A stretch of DNA of 64,000 bases from Flavobacteriaceae bacterium MAR_2009_75 (GTDB taxonomy: Bacteria; Bacteroidota; Bacteroidia; Flavobacteriales; Flavobacteriaceae): assembly GCA_002813285.1 (NCBI GenBank), contig PHTZ01000001.1, forward strand, positions 766,501 through 830,500. Reading direction: 5' to 3'. The notes under the pieces were generated by a model that made no database searches, was not told where the DNA came from, and was given only the letters and a program-made list of their open reading frames with translations. This document shows, in pieces, positions 16,866 through 25,731 of the stretch; position 1 is the stretch's first letter; every line of letters starts with the position of its first letter. Position numbers and translations under genes: made by a program.

Positions 16866-19800
16866 TTGGCGAATTGTTTTAGAATTTTTATCGGGGCATT
16901 ACTGCTTCTGCTAGGCCATTTTGGTTTGGCCCAACAAACTACCCACTGGACCTCTGTTTCGCCATCGGTATGGCAATCCATTACCGACGATGGACTAGTA
17001 CGGGTAGAATGTAGGGTAACCAGTGGTGTATCAATACTTGGCAACGAGACCATGGGCTGTACCGACGCCTCTACCTATAGCAACCCAGCAGTGTTTGGAA
17101 GTCCGTCATTAGAAATCGAAGCCAGTTCGACCACCGACGGCACCCTAGAATTTGTATTCTTTGACGCCGTTACCGGTAATCCCGTACATATCGTAAACCC
17201 CGTTCTACATGCCGATAAAGTTGGAACCTTTGCTGTAGTGATCCTAATTTCTGATGCGGCCACGGCAAATTTCAATTTGATCAATGGTACATGGACAGAA
17301 TTAAGCTCTAACGGACCAATATTTCAATCTACTCCTACTCTTTTCAATATTGATGATGCGGCACTTATACTTGGTGGAGGAGGAGAATGCGGAAATGGTT
17401 CAAATATCGGTTCTGGTGGAGGAAGTCTTCAGTTGAACAATGTTACCCAATCGATTGAAATGAATGTAGAGATGACCGGTGGCTTGCTTTCTCTACTTAC
17501 AGCGTCGGACGATGTCGAGTTCGTTCTTACCAACCTTATCATCGCTGACCCAAAAATCGAGGTGACCAAAACAGCTGTCGAAAACTTCACTGACCCAGTG
17601 AGTGTGGGCAATACCGTTGATTACGTTATTGAAATCAGTAACACTGGAAATGTAACTATCGATAATATCGCACTATCGGATACCTTCACTGATGCCAACA
17701 CCAATAATCTATCTCTTACAAGTGACCCCGCATTCTCAAACTCATCATTAGGTTCATCCGAGGGAACACTTTTACCAGGGGAAACAGCAACATATCTCGC
17801 AAATTTTGTTTTGAACAGTACTGCTGTGGAGGCCGGGGGAGTTATAAATCAAGTGCAAGCCCTCGGAGACAGTCCGTTTGGTGTTGATGATGTCTTTGAC
17901 CTATCTGACGATGGCGTCGATACGGATGGAAATATAGAAAATGATCCAACAGAAAGCTTTTTTCCTGTTACCAATGATGACTCTGCCGATGTATGCGAAG
18001 TAGGCTCAGTTGATATCTATGTATTAGGTAATGATAACTTCGGAGGTAATGGGCCAGATTCAGGAACTATTTTCGTGGTTACTAATGCAAGTTCAGGTAC
18101 GGCGACCATAAATGATAATGGTACACCCAATACTCCTACCGATGACTATATGACCTATACTTCGGCTGCTGGTTTTACAGGCTCCGATAGTTTTACTTAT
18201 GGCATAAGAGATACTAAGGGATATGCCCAACATGCAACGGTAGCTATAACCGAACAACCGAATCCGGATGCCGGTACCGATGGGACATTGATTATCTGTG
18301 AGGGCCAGACCGTGACCGAAGCACAACTTTTCGCGCAACTCGGAGGAACTCCAGATACGGGCGGAACATGGTCCCCGGCGATGGCAGGTGCGGGAACCTA
18401 TACCTATACCGTAGCGGCAACAACGCCGTGTACGGTCGACGACACGTCCGAGGTCATAGTCACCCGACAGGACCTGCCCGATGCAGGTACCGATGGGACA
18501 TTCACCATCTGTGAGGGGGAAACAGTGACCGAAGCACAACTGTTCGCGCAACTCGGGGGCTCTCCCGATACGGGCGGAACATGGTCCCCAGTAATGGCCG
18601 GTGCGGGAACCTATACCTATACCGTAGCGGCAACGGCACCGTGTACGGTAGACGATACATCCGAGGTCATAGTTACCCGACAGGATTTGCCCGATGCCGG
18701 TACCGATGGGACATTGATTATCTGTGAGGGCCAGACCGTGACCGAAGCACAGCTTTTTAGTCAACTCGGAGGAACTCCAGATACGGGCGGAACATGGTCC
18801 CCGGCGATGGCAGGTGCGGGAACCTATACCTATACCGTAGCGGCAACAACGCCGTGTACGGTCGACGACACGTCCGAGGTCATAGTCACCCGACAGGACC
18901 TGCCCGATGCAGGTACCGATGGGACATTGACCATCTGTGAAGGCCAAACAGTCACCGAAGCACAACTTTTTAGTCAACTTGGGGGCACTCCCGATACGGG
19001 CGGAACATGGTCCCCGGCAATGGCGGGAGCGGGAACCTATACCTATACCGTAGCGGCAACGGCACCTTGTACGGTAGACGACACGTCCGAGGTCATAGTC
19101 ACCCGACAGGACCTGCCCGATGCCGGTACCGATGGGACATTGATTATCTGTGAGGGCCAGACCGTGACCGAAGCTCAACTTTTCACGCAACTCGGGGGCA
19201 CTCCCGATACGGGCGGAACATGGTCACCGGCGATGGCAGGGGCGGGAACCTATACCTATACCGTAACGGCAACGGCACCTTGTACAGTAGACGACACATC
19301 CGAGGTCATAGTTACCCGACAGGACCTGCCCGATGCAGGTACCGATGGGACATTGACCATTTGTGAAGGTCAGACCGTGACCGAAGCACAGCTTTTTAGT
19401 CAACTTGGGGGCACTCCCGATTCCGGAGGAACATGGTCCCCGGCGATGGCAGGCGCGGGAACCTATACCTACACCGTAACGGCAACGGCACCTTGTACGG
19501 TAGACGACACGTCCGAGGTCATAGTCACCCGACAGGACCTGCCCGATGCAGGTACCGATGGGACATTGACCATTTGTGAAGGTCAGACCGTGACCGAAGC
19601 ACAGCTTTTTAGTCAACTCGGGGGCACTCCCGATCCGGGCGGAACATGGTCCCCGGCGATGGCAGGTGCCGGAACCTATATCTACACCGTAGCGGCAACG
19701 GCACCTTGTACGGTAGACGACACGTCCGAGGTCATAGTCACCCAACGGGACCTGCCCGATGCAGGTACCGATGGGACATTGATTATCTGTGAGGGCCAGA

Positions 19801-21152
19801 CCGTGACCGAAGCACAACTTTTTAGTCAACTTGGGGGCACTCCCGATACGGGCGGAACATGGTCCCCGGCGATGGCAGGTGCCGGAACCTATATCTACAC
19901 CGTAGCGGCAACGGCACCATGTACGGTAGACGACACGTCCGAGGTCATAGTTACCCGACAGGACCTGCCCGATGCAGGTACCGATGGGACATTGACCATC
20001 TGTGAAGGCCAGACCGTGACCGAAGCACAGCTTTTCAGTCAACTCGGGGGCACTCCGGATTCCGGTGGAACATGGTCCCCGGCGATGGCAGGCGCCGGAA
20101 CCTATACCTATACTATTATAAGTAGTTCTTGTGAAGACGTATTTGCCACCGTGACGGTTACAGAAGAGATCCAACCCAATGCTGGAATGGATGCAACTAT
20201 AACGATTTGCCCAAATTCTACAGTAACCGAAACACAACTTTTTTCTCTCTTGAATACCAATGACACTAGTGGAATTTGGAGCCCAAACCCTGATGGGGCG
20301 GGTGCCGGAATTTATTCATATAGTATTTCCGGTAGTATCTGTAGCGGTTCTTCAGTGGCAAGGGTTACTGTAGTCATATCGAATTTAGATTCTGATGGTG
20401 ACACTATTTTAGACTGTAATGAAAATGTGGATAGAACCGATCCTTTTAACGATTGTGAATCCGTAAATGGTAAACCAATAGCCACGAGCGACTGTGATGA
20501 AGATGAACTTACAGAAGAAGAGGAGAACTTATTGGGTACAGATCCTAGAAATCCAGATACCGATGGCGATGGAGTAATCGATGGGCATGAAATTAACGAT
20601 ATTACCGACCCCTTAGACCCTTGTGATTTTCTGTTGGTAAGTCAGACTTTAGAGCCCAGCGATGAATGGAAGATGATGGATTGCGATATGGATGGCTTGA
20701 CCAATGAACAGGAGATTGAAAGGAAAACCGACCTGACAAATCCCGATACTGATGGTGATACCATCAACGACGGACAGGAAGTTAACGATAACACCGACCC
20801 GCTTGACGCTTGTGATTCTATTGGTGGAACCGCTCCATCCAATATTTCATGCGAGTTGTTCGTTGAACTAGACCTAGTCAAACCAGGAGATATTCTCAAT
20901 GGCTCGTTCGAAATCATTAACATAGACCGGTTCCCGGATAATACTGTCGAAATATATAATCGTTGGGGTATTCTAGTGTGGGAGACGACCGGTTACGACA
21001 ACGAAAACAATGCCTTTGATGGCCTATCGAAAGGCAGAATTACCATTATGGAAAATCAAAAATTACCCTCAGGTGTTTATTTCTATGAGATAAAATATGT
21101 ATCGGACGGAATGGATAAAGTCAAAAGTGGATACCTATACGTGATGCGCTAA
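16866..21152 (+). CDS. Repetitive T9SS type B cargo protein / putative adhesin
   Basis: A 1428-residue surface protein. The frame can only begin at TTG 16866, which yields a good signal peptide (FIGALLLLLGHFGLAQQ). Domains in order are a DUF11-like Ig domain (about 232-333, KVTKTAV-type), a cadherin-like domain (about 369-462, GSDSFTYGIRD), nine near-identical 71-residue Ig-like repeats plus a tenth diverged one (467-1175), calcium-binding thrombospondin type 3 motifs (DTDGDGVIDGHE, DTDGDTINDGQE; about 1174-1322), and a gliding-motility-associated C-terminal domain (about 1337-1428: VEIYNRWGILVWE, LPSGVYFYEI) that directs T9SS export. Each repeat has two cysteines that could form a disulfide. 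The porP and ompA genes follow at 11- and 2-base spacings, the classic cargo/partner operon. The array is much richer in GC than its flanks. Confidence 0.88.
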   Translation: MANCFRIFIGALLLLLGHFGLAQQTTHWTSVSPSVWQSITDDGLVRVECRVTSGVSILGNETMGCTDASTYSNPAVFGSPSLEIEASSTTDGTLEFVFFDAVTGNPVHIVNPVLHADKVGTFAVVILISDAATANFNLINGTWTELSSNGPIFQSTPTLFNIDDAALILGGGGECGNGSNIGSGGGSLQLNNVTQSIEMNVEMTGGLLSLLTASDDVEFVLTNLIIADPKIEVTKTAVENFTDPVSVGNTVDYVIEISNTGNVTIDNIALSDTFTDANTNNLSLTSDPAFSNSSLGSSEGTLLPGETATYLANFVLNSTAVEAGGVINQVQALGDSPFGVDDVFDLSDDGVDTDGNIENDPTESFFPVTNDDSADVCEVGSVDIYVLGNDNFGGNGPDSGTIFVVTNASSGTATINDNGTPNTPTDDYMTYTSAAGFTGSDSFTYGIRDTKGYAQHATVAITEQPNPDAGTDGTLIICEGQTVTEAQLFAQLGGTPDTGGTWSPAMAGAGTYTYTVAATTPCTVDDTSEVIVTRQDLPDAGTDGTFTICEGETVTEAQLFAQLGGSPDTGGTWSPVMAGAGTYTYTVAATAPCTVDDTSEVIVTRQDLPDAGTDGTLIICEGQTVTEAQLFSQLGGTPDTGGTWSPAMAGAGTYTYTVAATTPCTVDDTSEVIVTRQDLPDAGTDGTLTICEGQTVTEAQLFSQLGGTPDTGGTWSPAMAGAGTYTYTVAATAPCTVDDTSEVIVTRQDLPDAGTDGTLIICEGQTVTEAQLFTQLGGTPDTGGTWSPAMAGAGTYTYTVTATAPCTVDDTSEVIVTRQDLPDAGTDGTLTICEGQTVTEAQLFSQLGGTPDSGGTWSPAMAGAGTYTYTVTATAPCTVDDTSEVIVTRQDLPDAGTDGTLTICEGQTVTEAQLFSQLGGTPDPGGTWSPAMAGAGTYIYTVAATAPCTVDDTSEVIVTQRDLPDAGTDGTLIICEGQTVTEAQLFSQLGGTPDTGGTWSPAMAGAGTYIYTVAATAPCTVDDTSEVIVTRQDLPDAGTDGTLTICEGQTVTEAQLFSQLGGTPDSGGTWSPAMAGAGTYTYTIISSSCEDVFATVTVTEEIQPNAGMDATITICPNSTVTETQLFSLLNTNDTSGIWSPNPDGAGAGIYSYSISGSICSGSSVARVTVVISNLDSDGDTILDCNENVDRTDPFNDCESVNGKPIATSDCDEDELTEEEENLLGTDPRNPDTDGDGVIDGHEINDITDPLDPCDFLLVSQTLEPSDEWKMMDCDMDGLTNEQEIERKTDLTNPDTDGDTINDGQEVNDNTDPLDACDSIGGTAPSNISCELFVELDLVKPGDILNGSFEIINIDRFPDNTVEIYNRWGILVWETTGYDNENNAFDGLSKGRITIMENQKLPSGVYFYEIKYVSDGMDKVKSGYLYVMR
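18264..20180 (+). repeat. Nine tandem 213-bp in-frame repeats
   Basis: Nine copies at an exact 213-base period (for example GAT of the repeat start at 18267, 18480 and 18693) encode 71 residues each, beginning PDAGTDGT and containing CEGQTVTEAQLF, GGTWSPAMAGAGTYTYTV and PCTVDDTSEVIVT. Copies differ mainly at a few residues (A/S/T in LF-x-QL; DTGG/DSGG/DPGG) and at third codon positions. The last third of copy nine diverges, and a tenth degenerate unit follows to about 20390. By hand count, unit two (18480-18692) is about 58 % GC. Confidence 0.95.
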
Positions 21153-21163
21153 ATAAAGCAAAA

Positions 21164-22102
21164 ATGAACAAAACAATTTTTTCGACCTTATTTCTGCTTA
21201 TGACCATATCATTTGGATTTAGTCAACAAGACGCGCAATTCACACAATATATGTACAATACACTGACTGTGAACCCTGCCTATGCAGGCTCACGAGAAGT
21301 TTTAGGCGTTTCTGTTCTTCACAGGTCACAATGGGTCGGACTAGATGGTGCGCCCAGTACACAAACATTTAATATTCAGGGGCCATACAATGACAAAATA
21401 GGCCTGGGCTTTTCAATAGTTCACGATGAAATAGGTAATAATACCAATCAAAATACGTATTTCGATATTGCTTTTTCCTATACCGTACCCACATCGGAAA
21501 AATACAAACTTTCCTTCGGTTTGATGGCCGGCGGCCATTTGTTGAATGTCGATTTTAATAAATTGAGAAATTACAGCGCCAGTCTTACACCCTCTGTTGA
21601 AGACGAATTATACAAACGGTTTTCGCCCAATATCGGTGCAGGAATATATTTTCACTCCGATAGGTTCTACATGGGCTTATCAGTTCCCGACTTTTTAGAA
21701 TCCGAGCATTTTCAGAACCCAGATGATGAGGGTACCGCGATAGCTTCCGAGCGAATGAATATTTATCTGATTTCCGGATATGTTTTCGACCTCAGCCCTT
21801 CATTAAAATTTAAACCTGCATACCTCATAAAGGCTATTGCCGGAGCGCCAATTCAGGTAGATTTATCAGCCAATTTCTTAATCAATGAAAAAGTCACCTT
21901 GGGGGCGGCTTATCGTTTAGATGCGGCGATAAGCGCCTTGTTCGGTTTTCAAATGGGAAAAAGCTTTATGCTTGGCCTGGCCTATGATCGTGAAATATCT
22001 TCTTTGGGCGGTGAACAGTTCAACGGTGGTTCTTTTGAGGTTTTTCTAAGATATGAGTTTATCAAAAACGGTAAAATCGACCTAACCCCTAGATTCTTTT
22101 AG
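21164..22102 (+). CDS. PorP/SprF family T9SS-associated outer-membrane protein (second copy)
   Basis: A 312-residue protein with a signal peptide (ISFGFSQ) and the PorP/SprF hallmark QDAQFTQYMYNTLTVNPAYA, then beta-barrel strands and a LTPRFF terminus identical to that of the first copy. The two paralogues align along their whole length (for example VGLDGAPSTQTFN against IGLDGAPKTQTIN, and LGAAYRLDAAISALFGFQ against LGAAYRWDAAVSALFGFQ). It lies 11 bases after the repetitive cargo gene and two bases before an OmpA-PD40 gene, so it is almost certainly the dedicated partner for export or surface attachment of that cargo. Confidence 0.92.
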   Translation: MNKTIFSTLFLLMTISFGFSQQDAQFTQYMYNTLTVNPAYAGSREVLGVSVLHRSQWVGLDGAPSTQTFNIQGPYNDKIGLGFSIVHDEIGNNTNQNTYFDIAFSYTVPTSEKYKLSFGLMAGGHLLNVDFNKLRNYSASLTPSVEDELYKRFSPNIGAGIYFHSDRFYMGLSVPDFLESEHFQNPDDEGTAIASERMNIYLISGYVFDLSPSLKFKPAYLIKAIAGAPIQVDLSANFLINEKVTLGAAYRLDAAISALFGFQMGKSFMLGLAYDREISSLGGEQFNGGSFEVFLRYEFIKNGKIDLTPRFF

Positions 22103-22104
22103 AA

Positions 22105-24033
22105 ATGAGTTCTAAGTCAACATATCAACTTCTTCTACTTCTTTTTATTTCTTGGGTCTCTATAGGTTATTCCCAAAGAAAAAAGGAAATTTTAGAGTCG
22201 GATAATTTTGACCATTATGCCCATATGCAAGATATTGAATCGTATCCGTCATTACTTAAAAAAGGTTATGACGAGATTACGATTTATAAAAAATTAGGCA
22301 ATGTCAACTATCACAATGCCAAATATGATGTGGCCACATTCTGGTATGAAAAACTTTTGGAAAATGATGAAGTATCCGTCTCTCCCGATTACCTATATCG
22401 TTATGCCCTCTCCCTTAAATCTATAAAGAGATATGATGAATCTGACAAGTGGATGGAAACTTTCCGAAAAATTAAAGGAAATGATACGAGAGCTGATCTG
22501 TATGCCAAAAACTTAGATTATTTAAAGGAAATACAAATACCTAAGGAACAGTATACCATAGAGAACGTGCAAAACCTTAATTCTGAAGAATCTGATTTTG
22601 CGCCTTCCTATTTTCAAAATAATCTGGTTTTTACTACTTCACGTGACCTTGAATTACAGAAATACAATAAATTGCCCTATCTAAACCTCTACCAAGCCGC
22701 CCTATCTTTGGAAGGTAAAATCGGAACGCAAGCAGTTTTTTCAGAAAGCCTGAATACCAAAGCCAATGAGTCTTCGACCGCGTTCTCGAAAGATGGCAAA
22801 ACCATCTATTTTACACGTAATAACTTTTCTAAAAAATCATTCAAGCGAGATAAAAATGGGGTCAGTAGGCTAAAAATTTACAGGTCGTATCGAACGGGTG
22901 ACTCTTGGGGCGAACCCTTCGATATCCCTTTTAATGGTACCGATTACTCCGTGGCCCACCCCTCATTGAACAGCGAGGGCACAAAGCTATATTTTGCTTC
23001 TGATATGCCTGGAGGCAAAGGTGCTTCTGATATATATGTGGTAGATGTTCTATCGGACGGTAGCTTTGGAGAACCTCAAAATTTGGGTTCCCCTATCAAT
23101 ACAGAGGGTAAGGAAACATTTCCGTTTATAACCGAATCAGGCACCCTTTATTTTGCCTCTAACGGCCACCCAGGTCTTGGCGGTTTGGATATTTTTAAAG
23201 TAAATCTAACAGATGAGAAAAAGATTCAGAATTTGGGTAGCCCTATCAACAGTCCTCAAGATGATTTTTCATTGGTCTTGAATCCATCCGAAGAAACAGG
23301 TTTTTTTGCATCTAACAGAAAGGGTGGGCAGGGCAATGATGACATCTACAGCCTTAAGCGAAGTGACACTGAATGCTTTACATTTATAGAGGGTAATGCC
23401 CTCGATAAAGATTCTGAAGCTCCTTTGGCCGAAACATTGATTGAAGCATTCGATAGTGAAGTTCAAAAGTTAGGAGAAACACTAACCGCATCAGACGGTT
23501 CTTATACCATACGGATACCATGTCAAGAAAAGCAATATGAACTTTCAGGTACTAAAGACGGTTATGAAGAAGGAAGTTTGTACATGTTGACGAACAGCGA
23601 TAAAAAGCAGATTACGGGTACACGTTTAGAACTAGAACAATCGACCAAGGTGGCCGATGTTGGCTCCGATTTGGTTAAAATTCTCAAATTGACCCCCATC
23701 TATTTTGACTTGAACAGCTCTTACCTACGTAAAGATGCCTATGCCGAATTAGACAAGGTCGTAGACTACATGAGCAGAAGACCAGACATAAAATTGGCGG
23801 TAGGTTCACATACCGATAGCCGCGAAGGAGATGAATATAATCTATGGTTATCAGATCGAAGGGCCAAAAGAACAGTGGCATATATCATCTCAAAAGGTAT
23901 AGATGCTTCTCGTATCTCTGGTCAAGGTTATGGTGAGACACAACTCTTAAATAGATGCGCCAATAAAATTTGGTGTTCTGAAAGCGAGCATCAACTGAAC
24001 AGGCGCTCTGAATTTATCGTCATAGAAAAATAA
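22105..24033 (+). CDS. OmpA-family PorE-like protein with TPR, PD40 and carboxypeptidase-like domains (second copy)
   Basis: A 642-residue exported protein paralogous to 14671-16614. It has a signal peptide (to about residue 23), TPR-like helices, PD40 repeats (LYFASDMPGGKGASDIYVVD, FFASNRKGGQGNDDIYSL), a CarboxypepD_reg-like domain (about 430-505) and an OmpA domain (about 528-642) with SHTDS and LSDRRAKR. It probably tethers the PorP/cargo complex to peptidoglycan in the periplasm. It is the last gene of the cargo-porP-ompA operon; no clear terminator follows before ctaA, 80 bases on. Confidence 0.88.
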   Translation: MSSKSTYQLLLLLFISWVSIGYSQRKKEILESDNFDHYAHMQDIESYPSLLKKGYDEITIYKKLGNVNYHNAKYDVATFWYEKLLENDEVSVSPDYLYRYALSLKSIKRYDESDKWMETFRKIKGNDTRADLYAKNLDYLKEIQIPKEQYTIENVQNLNSEESDFAPSYFQNNLVFTTSRDLELQKYNKLPYLNLYQAALSLEGKIGTQAVFSESLNTKANESSTAFSKDGKTIYFTRNNFSKKSFKRDKNGVSRLKIYRSYRTGDSWGEPFDIPFNGTDYSVAHPSLNSEGTKLYFASDMPGGKGASDIYVVDVLSDGSFGEPQNLGSPINTEGKETFPFITESGTLYFASNGHPGLGGLDIFKVNLTDEKKIQNLGSPINSPQDDFSLVLNPSEETGFFASNRKGGQGNDDIYSLKRSDTECFTFIEGNALDKDSEAPLAETLIEAFDSEVQKLGETLTASDGSYTIRIPCQEKQYELSGTKDGYEEGSLYMLTNSDKKQITGTRLELEQSTKVADVGSDLVKILKLTPIYFDLNSSYLRKDAYAELDKVVDYMSRRPDIKLAVGSHTDSREGDEYNLWLSDRRAKRTVAYIISKGIDASRISGQGYGETQLLNRCANKIWCSESEHQLNRRSEFIVIEK

Positions 24034-24113
24034 ATCACGACTTTGGTCAAGAAATGGCTTTACCCCTGCTAAAATAATTCAAGTAGCCGTATTTTTGCAT
24101 AGACGAATTAACT

Positions 24114-25151
24114 ATGCAAAAACACTTTAGAAAAGTCGCCAAGATATCTTTAGTTTTGGTATACCTAGTCATTATTGCCGGTGCGGTCGTTAGAATGACC
24201 GGAAGTGGAATGGGCTGCCCAGACTGGCCCAAATGCTTTGGACACTACATACCTCCTACCGATGTCTCTGAATTGCAATGGGCACCCGACACCGAAATAG
24301 AGAAAGGACAGATTATTATAGTAGACGAAAAACTTTTGGTTGCTACAAAAGACTTTAATACCGTTAAGACATTTAATCATCGAAATTGGGAAGCATACAC
24401 AAAACACGACTATGCAAAATTCAACGTAGCCCACACTTGGATAGAATATATAAATCGTCTTTTTGGAGCATTGGCCGGTCTAGCTACATTGGCCTTGGCA
24501 TTGCTCTCGATACCATTGTATAAAAAGAACAAAAAGGTGACCTTTTTATCTTGGTTGGTGGTATTCGCAATGGGTTTTCAGGCATGGTTAGGGGCCACTG
24601 TGGTCTATTCGGTTCTTGAGCCCGTAAAAATTACGGTGCATATGGTAATGGCCCTTGTTATTGTGGCTATGCTACTTTATATTCTTCATGCGGCCAAAAG
24701 CGATTCAAATAGTTACCCTAAATCACACATTAATATTTTACCTCTGGTGACAATAACATTGTTCGTCACCTTGGTTCAAATCGTTTTGGGCACTCAAGTG
24801 CGGCAATTTGTAGACGACCGCATTGACATTGTTGGTGAGGCAGCTAAAAATCTTTGGTTGACCGGTGTAGATTGGGAGTTTTACCTGCATCGTACCTTTT
24901 CTATTATAGTAGTTTTACTGAACGTTTTTCTGGCACAGCGCATCTACCGTCATCAACTTCATTTTAAAAAAATTAACTGGGTATTGTTATTGCTAACCCT
25001 TGAAGTTTTTACGGGTATCGCCATGTATTATCTTGATTTCCCTTTCGCTTCGCAGCCACTTCATTTGGTCTTGGCATCCCTATTATTTGGTGTTCAGTTT
25101 TATTTGGTCTTAGAGGCCATAAGTTCTAGAAAACGATTTAAATCTTTGTAA
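24114..25151 (+). CDS. ctaA: Heme A synthase (COX15/CtaA)
   Basis: An inner-membrane protein of 345 residues with about eight transmembrane helices that oxidises heme O to heme A for aa3-type cytochrome oxidase. It shows the N-terminal MTGSGMGCPDWPKCFG motif with its cysteine pair, a long first periplasmic loop, and heme-ligand histidines in VAHTWIEYINRLFG, VKITVHMVMAL, FYLHRTFSI and QPLHLVLASL. A TATTTTTG -7-like box lies at 24090-24097, though no TTG is correctly spaced upstream. Other oxidase genes are not in the window. Confidence 0.93.
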   Translation: MQKHFRKVAKISLVLVYLVIIAGAVVRMTGSGMGCPDWPKCFGHYIPPTDVSELQWAPDTEIEKGQIIIVDEKLLVATKDFNTVKTFNHRNWEAYTKHDYAKFNVAHTWIEYINRLFGALAGLATLALALLSIPLYKKNKKVTFLSWLVVFAMGFQAWLGATVVYSVLEPVKITVHMVMALVIVAMLLYILHAAKSDSNSYPKSHINILPLVTITLFVTLVQIVLGTQVRQFVDDRIDIVGEAAKNLWLTGVDWEFYLHRTFSIIVVLLNVFLAQRIYRHQLHFKKINWVLLLLTLEVFTGIAMYYLDFPFASQPLHLVLASLLFGVQFYLVLEAISSRKRFKSL

Positions 25152-25156
25152 CTTTG
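25149..25156 (+). promoter_or_regulatory. -7 promoter element TAACTTTG
   Basis: Exact TAnnTTTG match that overlaps the ctaA stop codon, 24 bases before the next ATG. No TTG lies 17-23 bases upstream, so only half of the consensus is present. Confidence 0.35.
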
Positions 25157-25179
25157 CCTCCGCTCAAAAAGCAACGACA

Positions 25180-25674
25180 ATGATTTATAAGATACGTATC
25201 ATATTAGATGCCCAAGAGGATATATTCCGTGATATTGAAATCGAGGCCAATAATTCTATGGAAGAATTTCACAATTCAATAGCCCAATCTTTTGGTTTTT
25301 TAGGAAATGAAATGGCTTCTTTTTATACCTGTGATGAAGAATGGAACCAAGATGAGGAAATTGCTCTTTTCGATATGAGTGAAAATGGTTCTGATGTGCG
25401 TTTGATGAACGAAACTTTTTTAGAAGATGTGTTGACCAGAAATAACCCTAAGCTTATTTATGTCTATGATTTCTTGAGCATGTGGACATTTTTTGTCGAA
25501 CTTGCCGATATCGTTGAAAACGAACCGGGTGTATCTTATCCTAATCTTTTGTTCAGTTTTGGCGAATTGCCAGAAACACCACCCGAAAAGAATTTTGAAT
25601 CAAAGCCCAAGTACGACTTTGACGATACTTTTGAAAACTACGACGACCTCGATTTTGATGAGAACTGGAACTAG
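25180..25674 (+). CDS. pRiA4b ORF-3-like protein
   Basis: A 164-residue, strongly acidic cytoplasmic protein. The beginning (YKIRIILDAQEDIFRDIEIEA) and the pattern YDFLSMWTFFVELADI fit the PRiA4_ORF3 family (plasmid pRiA4b Orf3 / IS1096 TnpR-like), a beta-grasp-like fold of unknown function often encoded near core genes in Bacteroidota. The tail (residues 140-164) is almost entirely Asp, Glu, Asn, Phe and Tyr. It follows ctaA by 28 bases and precedes the nucleoid-associated protein gene. No catalytic motif is visible. Confidence 0.8.
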   Translation: MIYKIRIILDAQEDIFRDIEIEANNSMEEFHNSIAQSFGFLGNEMASFYTCDEEWNQDEEIALFDMSENGSDVRLMNETFLEDVLTRNNPKLIYVYDFLSMWTFFVELADIVENEPGVSYPNLLFSFGELPETPPEKNFESKPKYDFDDTFENYDDLDFDENWN

Positions 25675-25731
25675 TTTTATAATCCGTTCCAGTGAAATTC
25701 TAACATAACAAATTAATTACCTACCTGATCT

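Noticed and set aside
18264-20180. Possible CRISPR-like or satellite array
   Set aside because: Period 213, units contiguous without spacers, in frame and coding an Ig-like fold; this is a protein repeat.
18093-20237. Two long minus-strand reading frames (18093-19190 and 19224-20237) opposite the repeats
   Set aside because: They exist because the 213-bp repeat is GC-rich and open in several frames. The translation is a cysteine-arginine-glycine rich periodic string with no signal or domain, and the plus-strand frame has clear domains throughout.
25493-25708. Second-frame reading frame inside the pRiA4-ORF3-like gene
   Set aside because: Overlaps an acidic, well-supported coding frame and has no features of its own.
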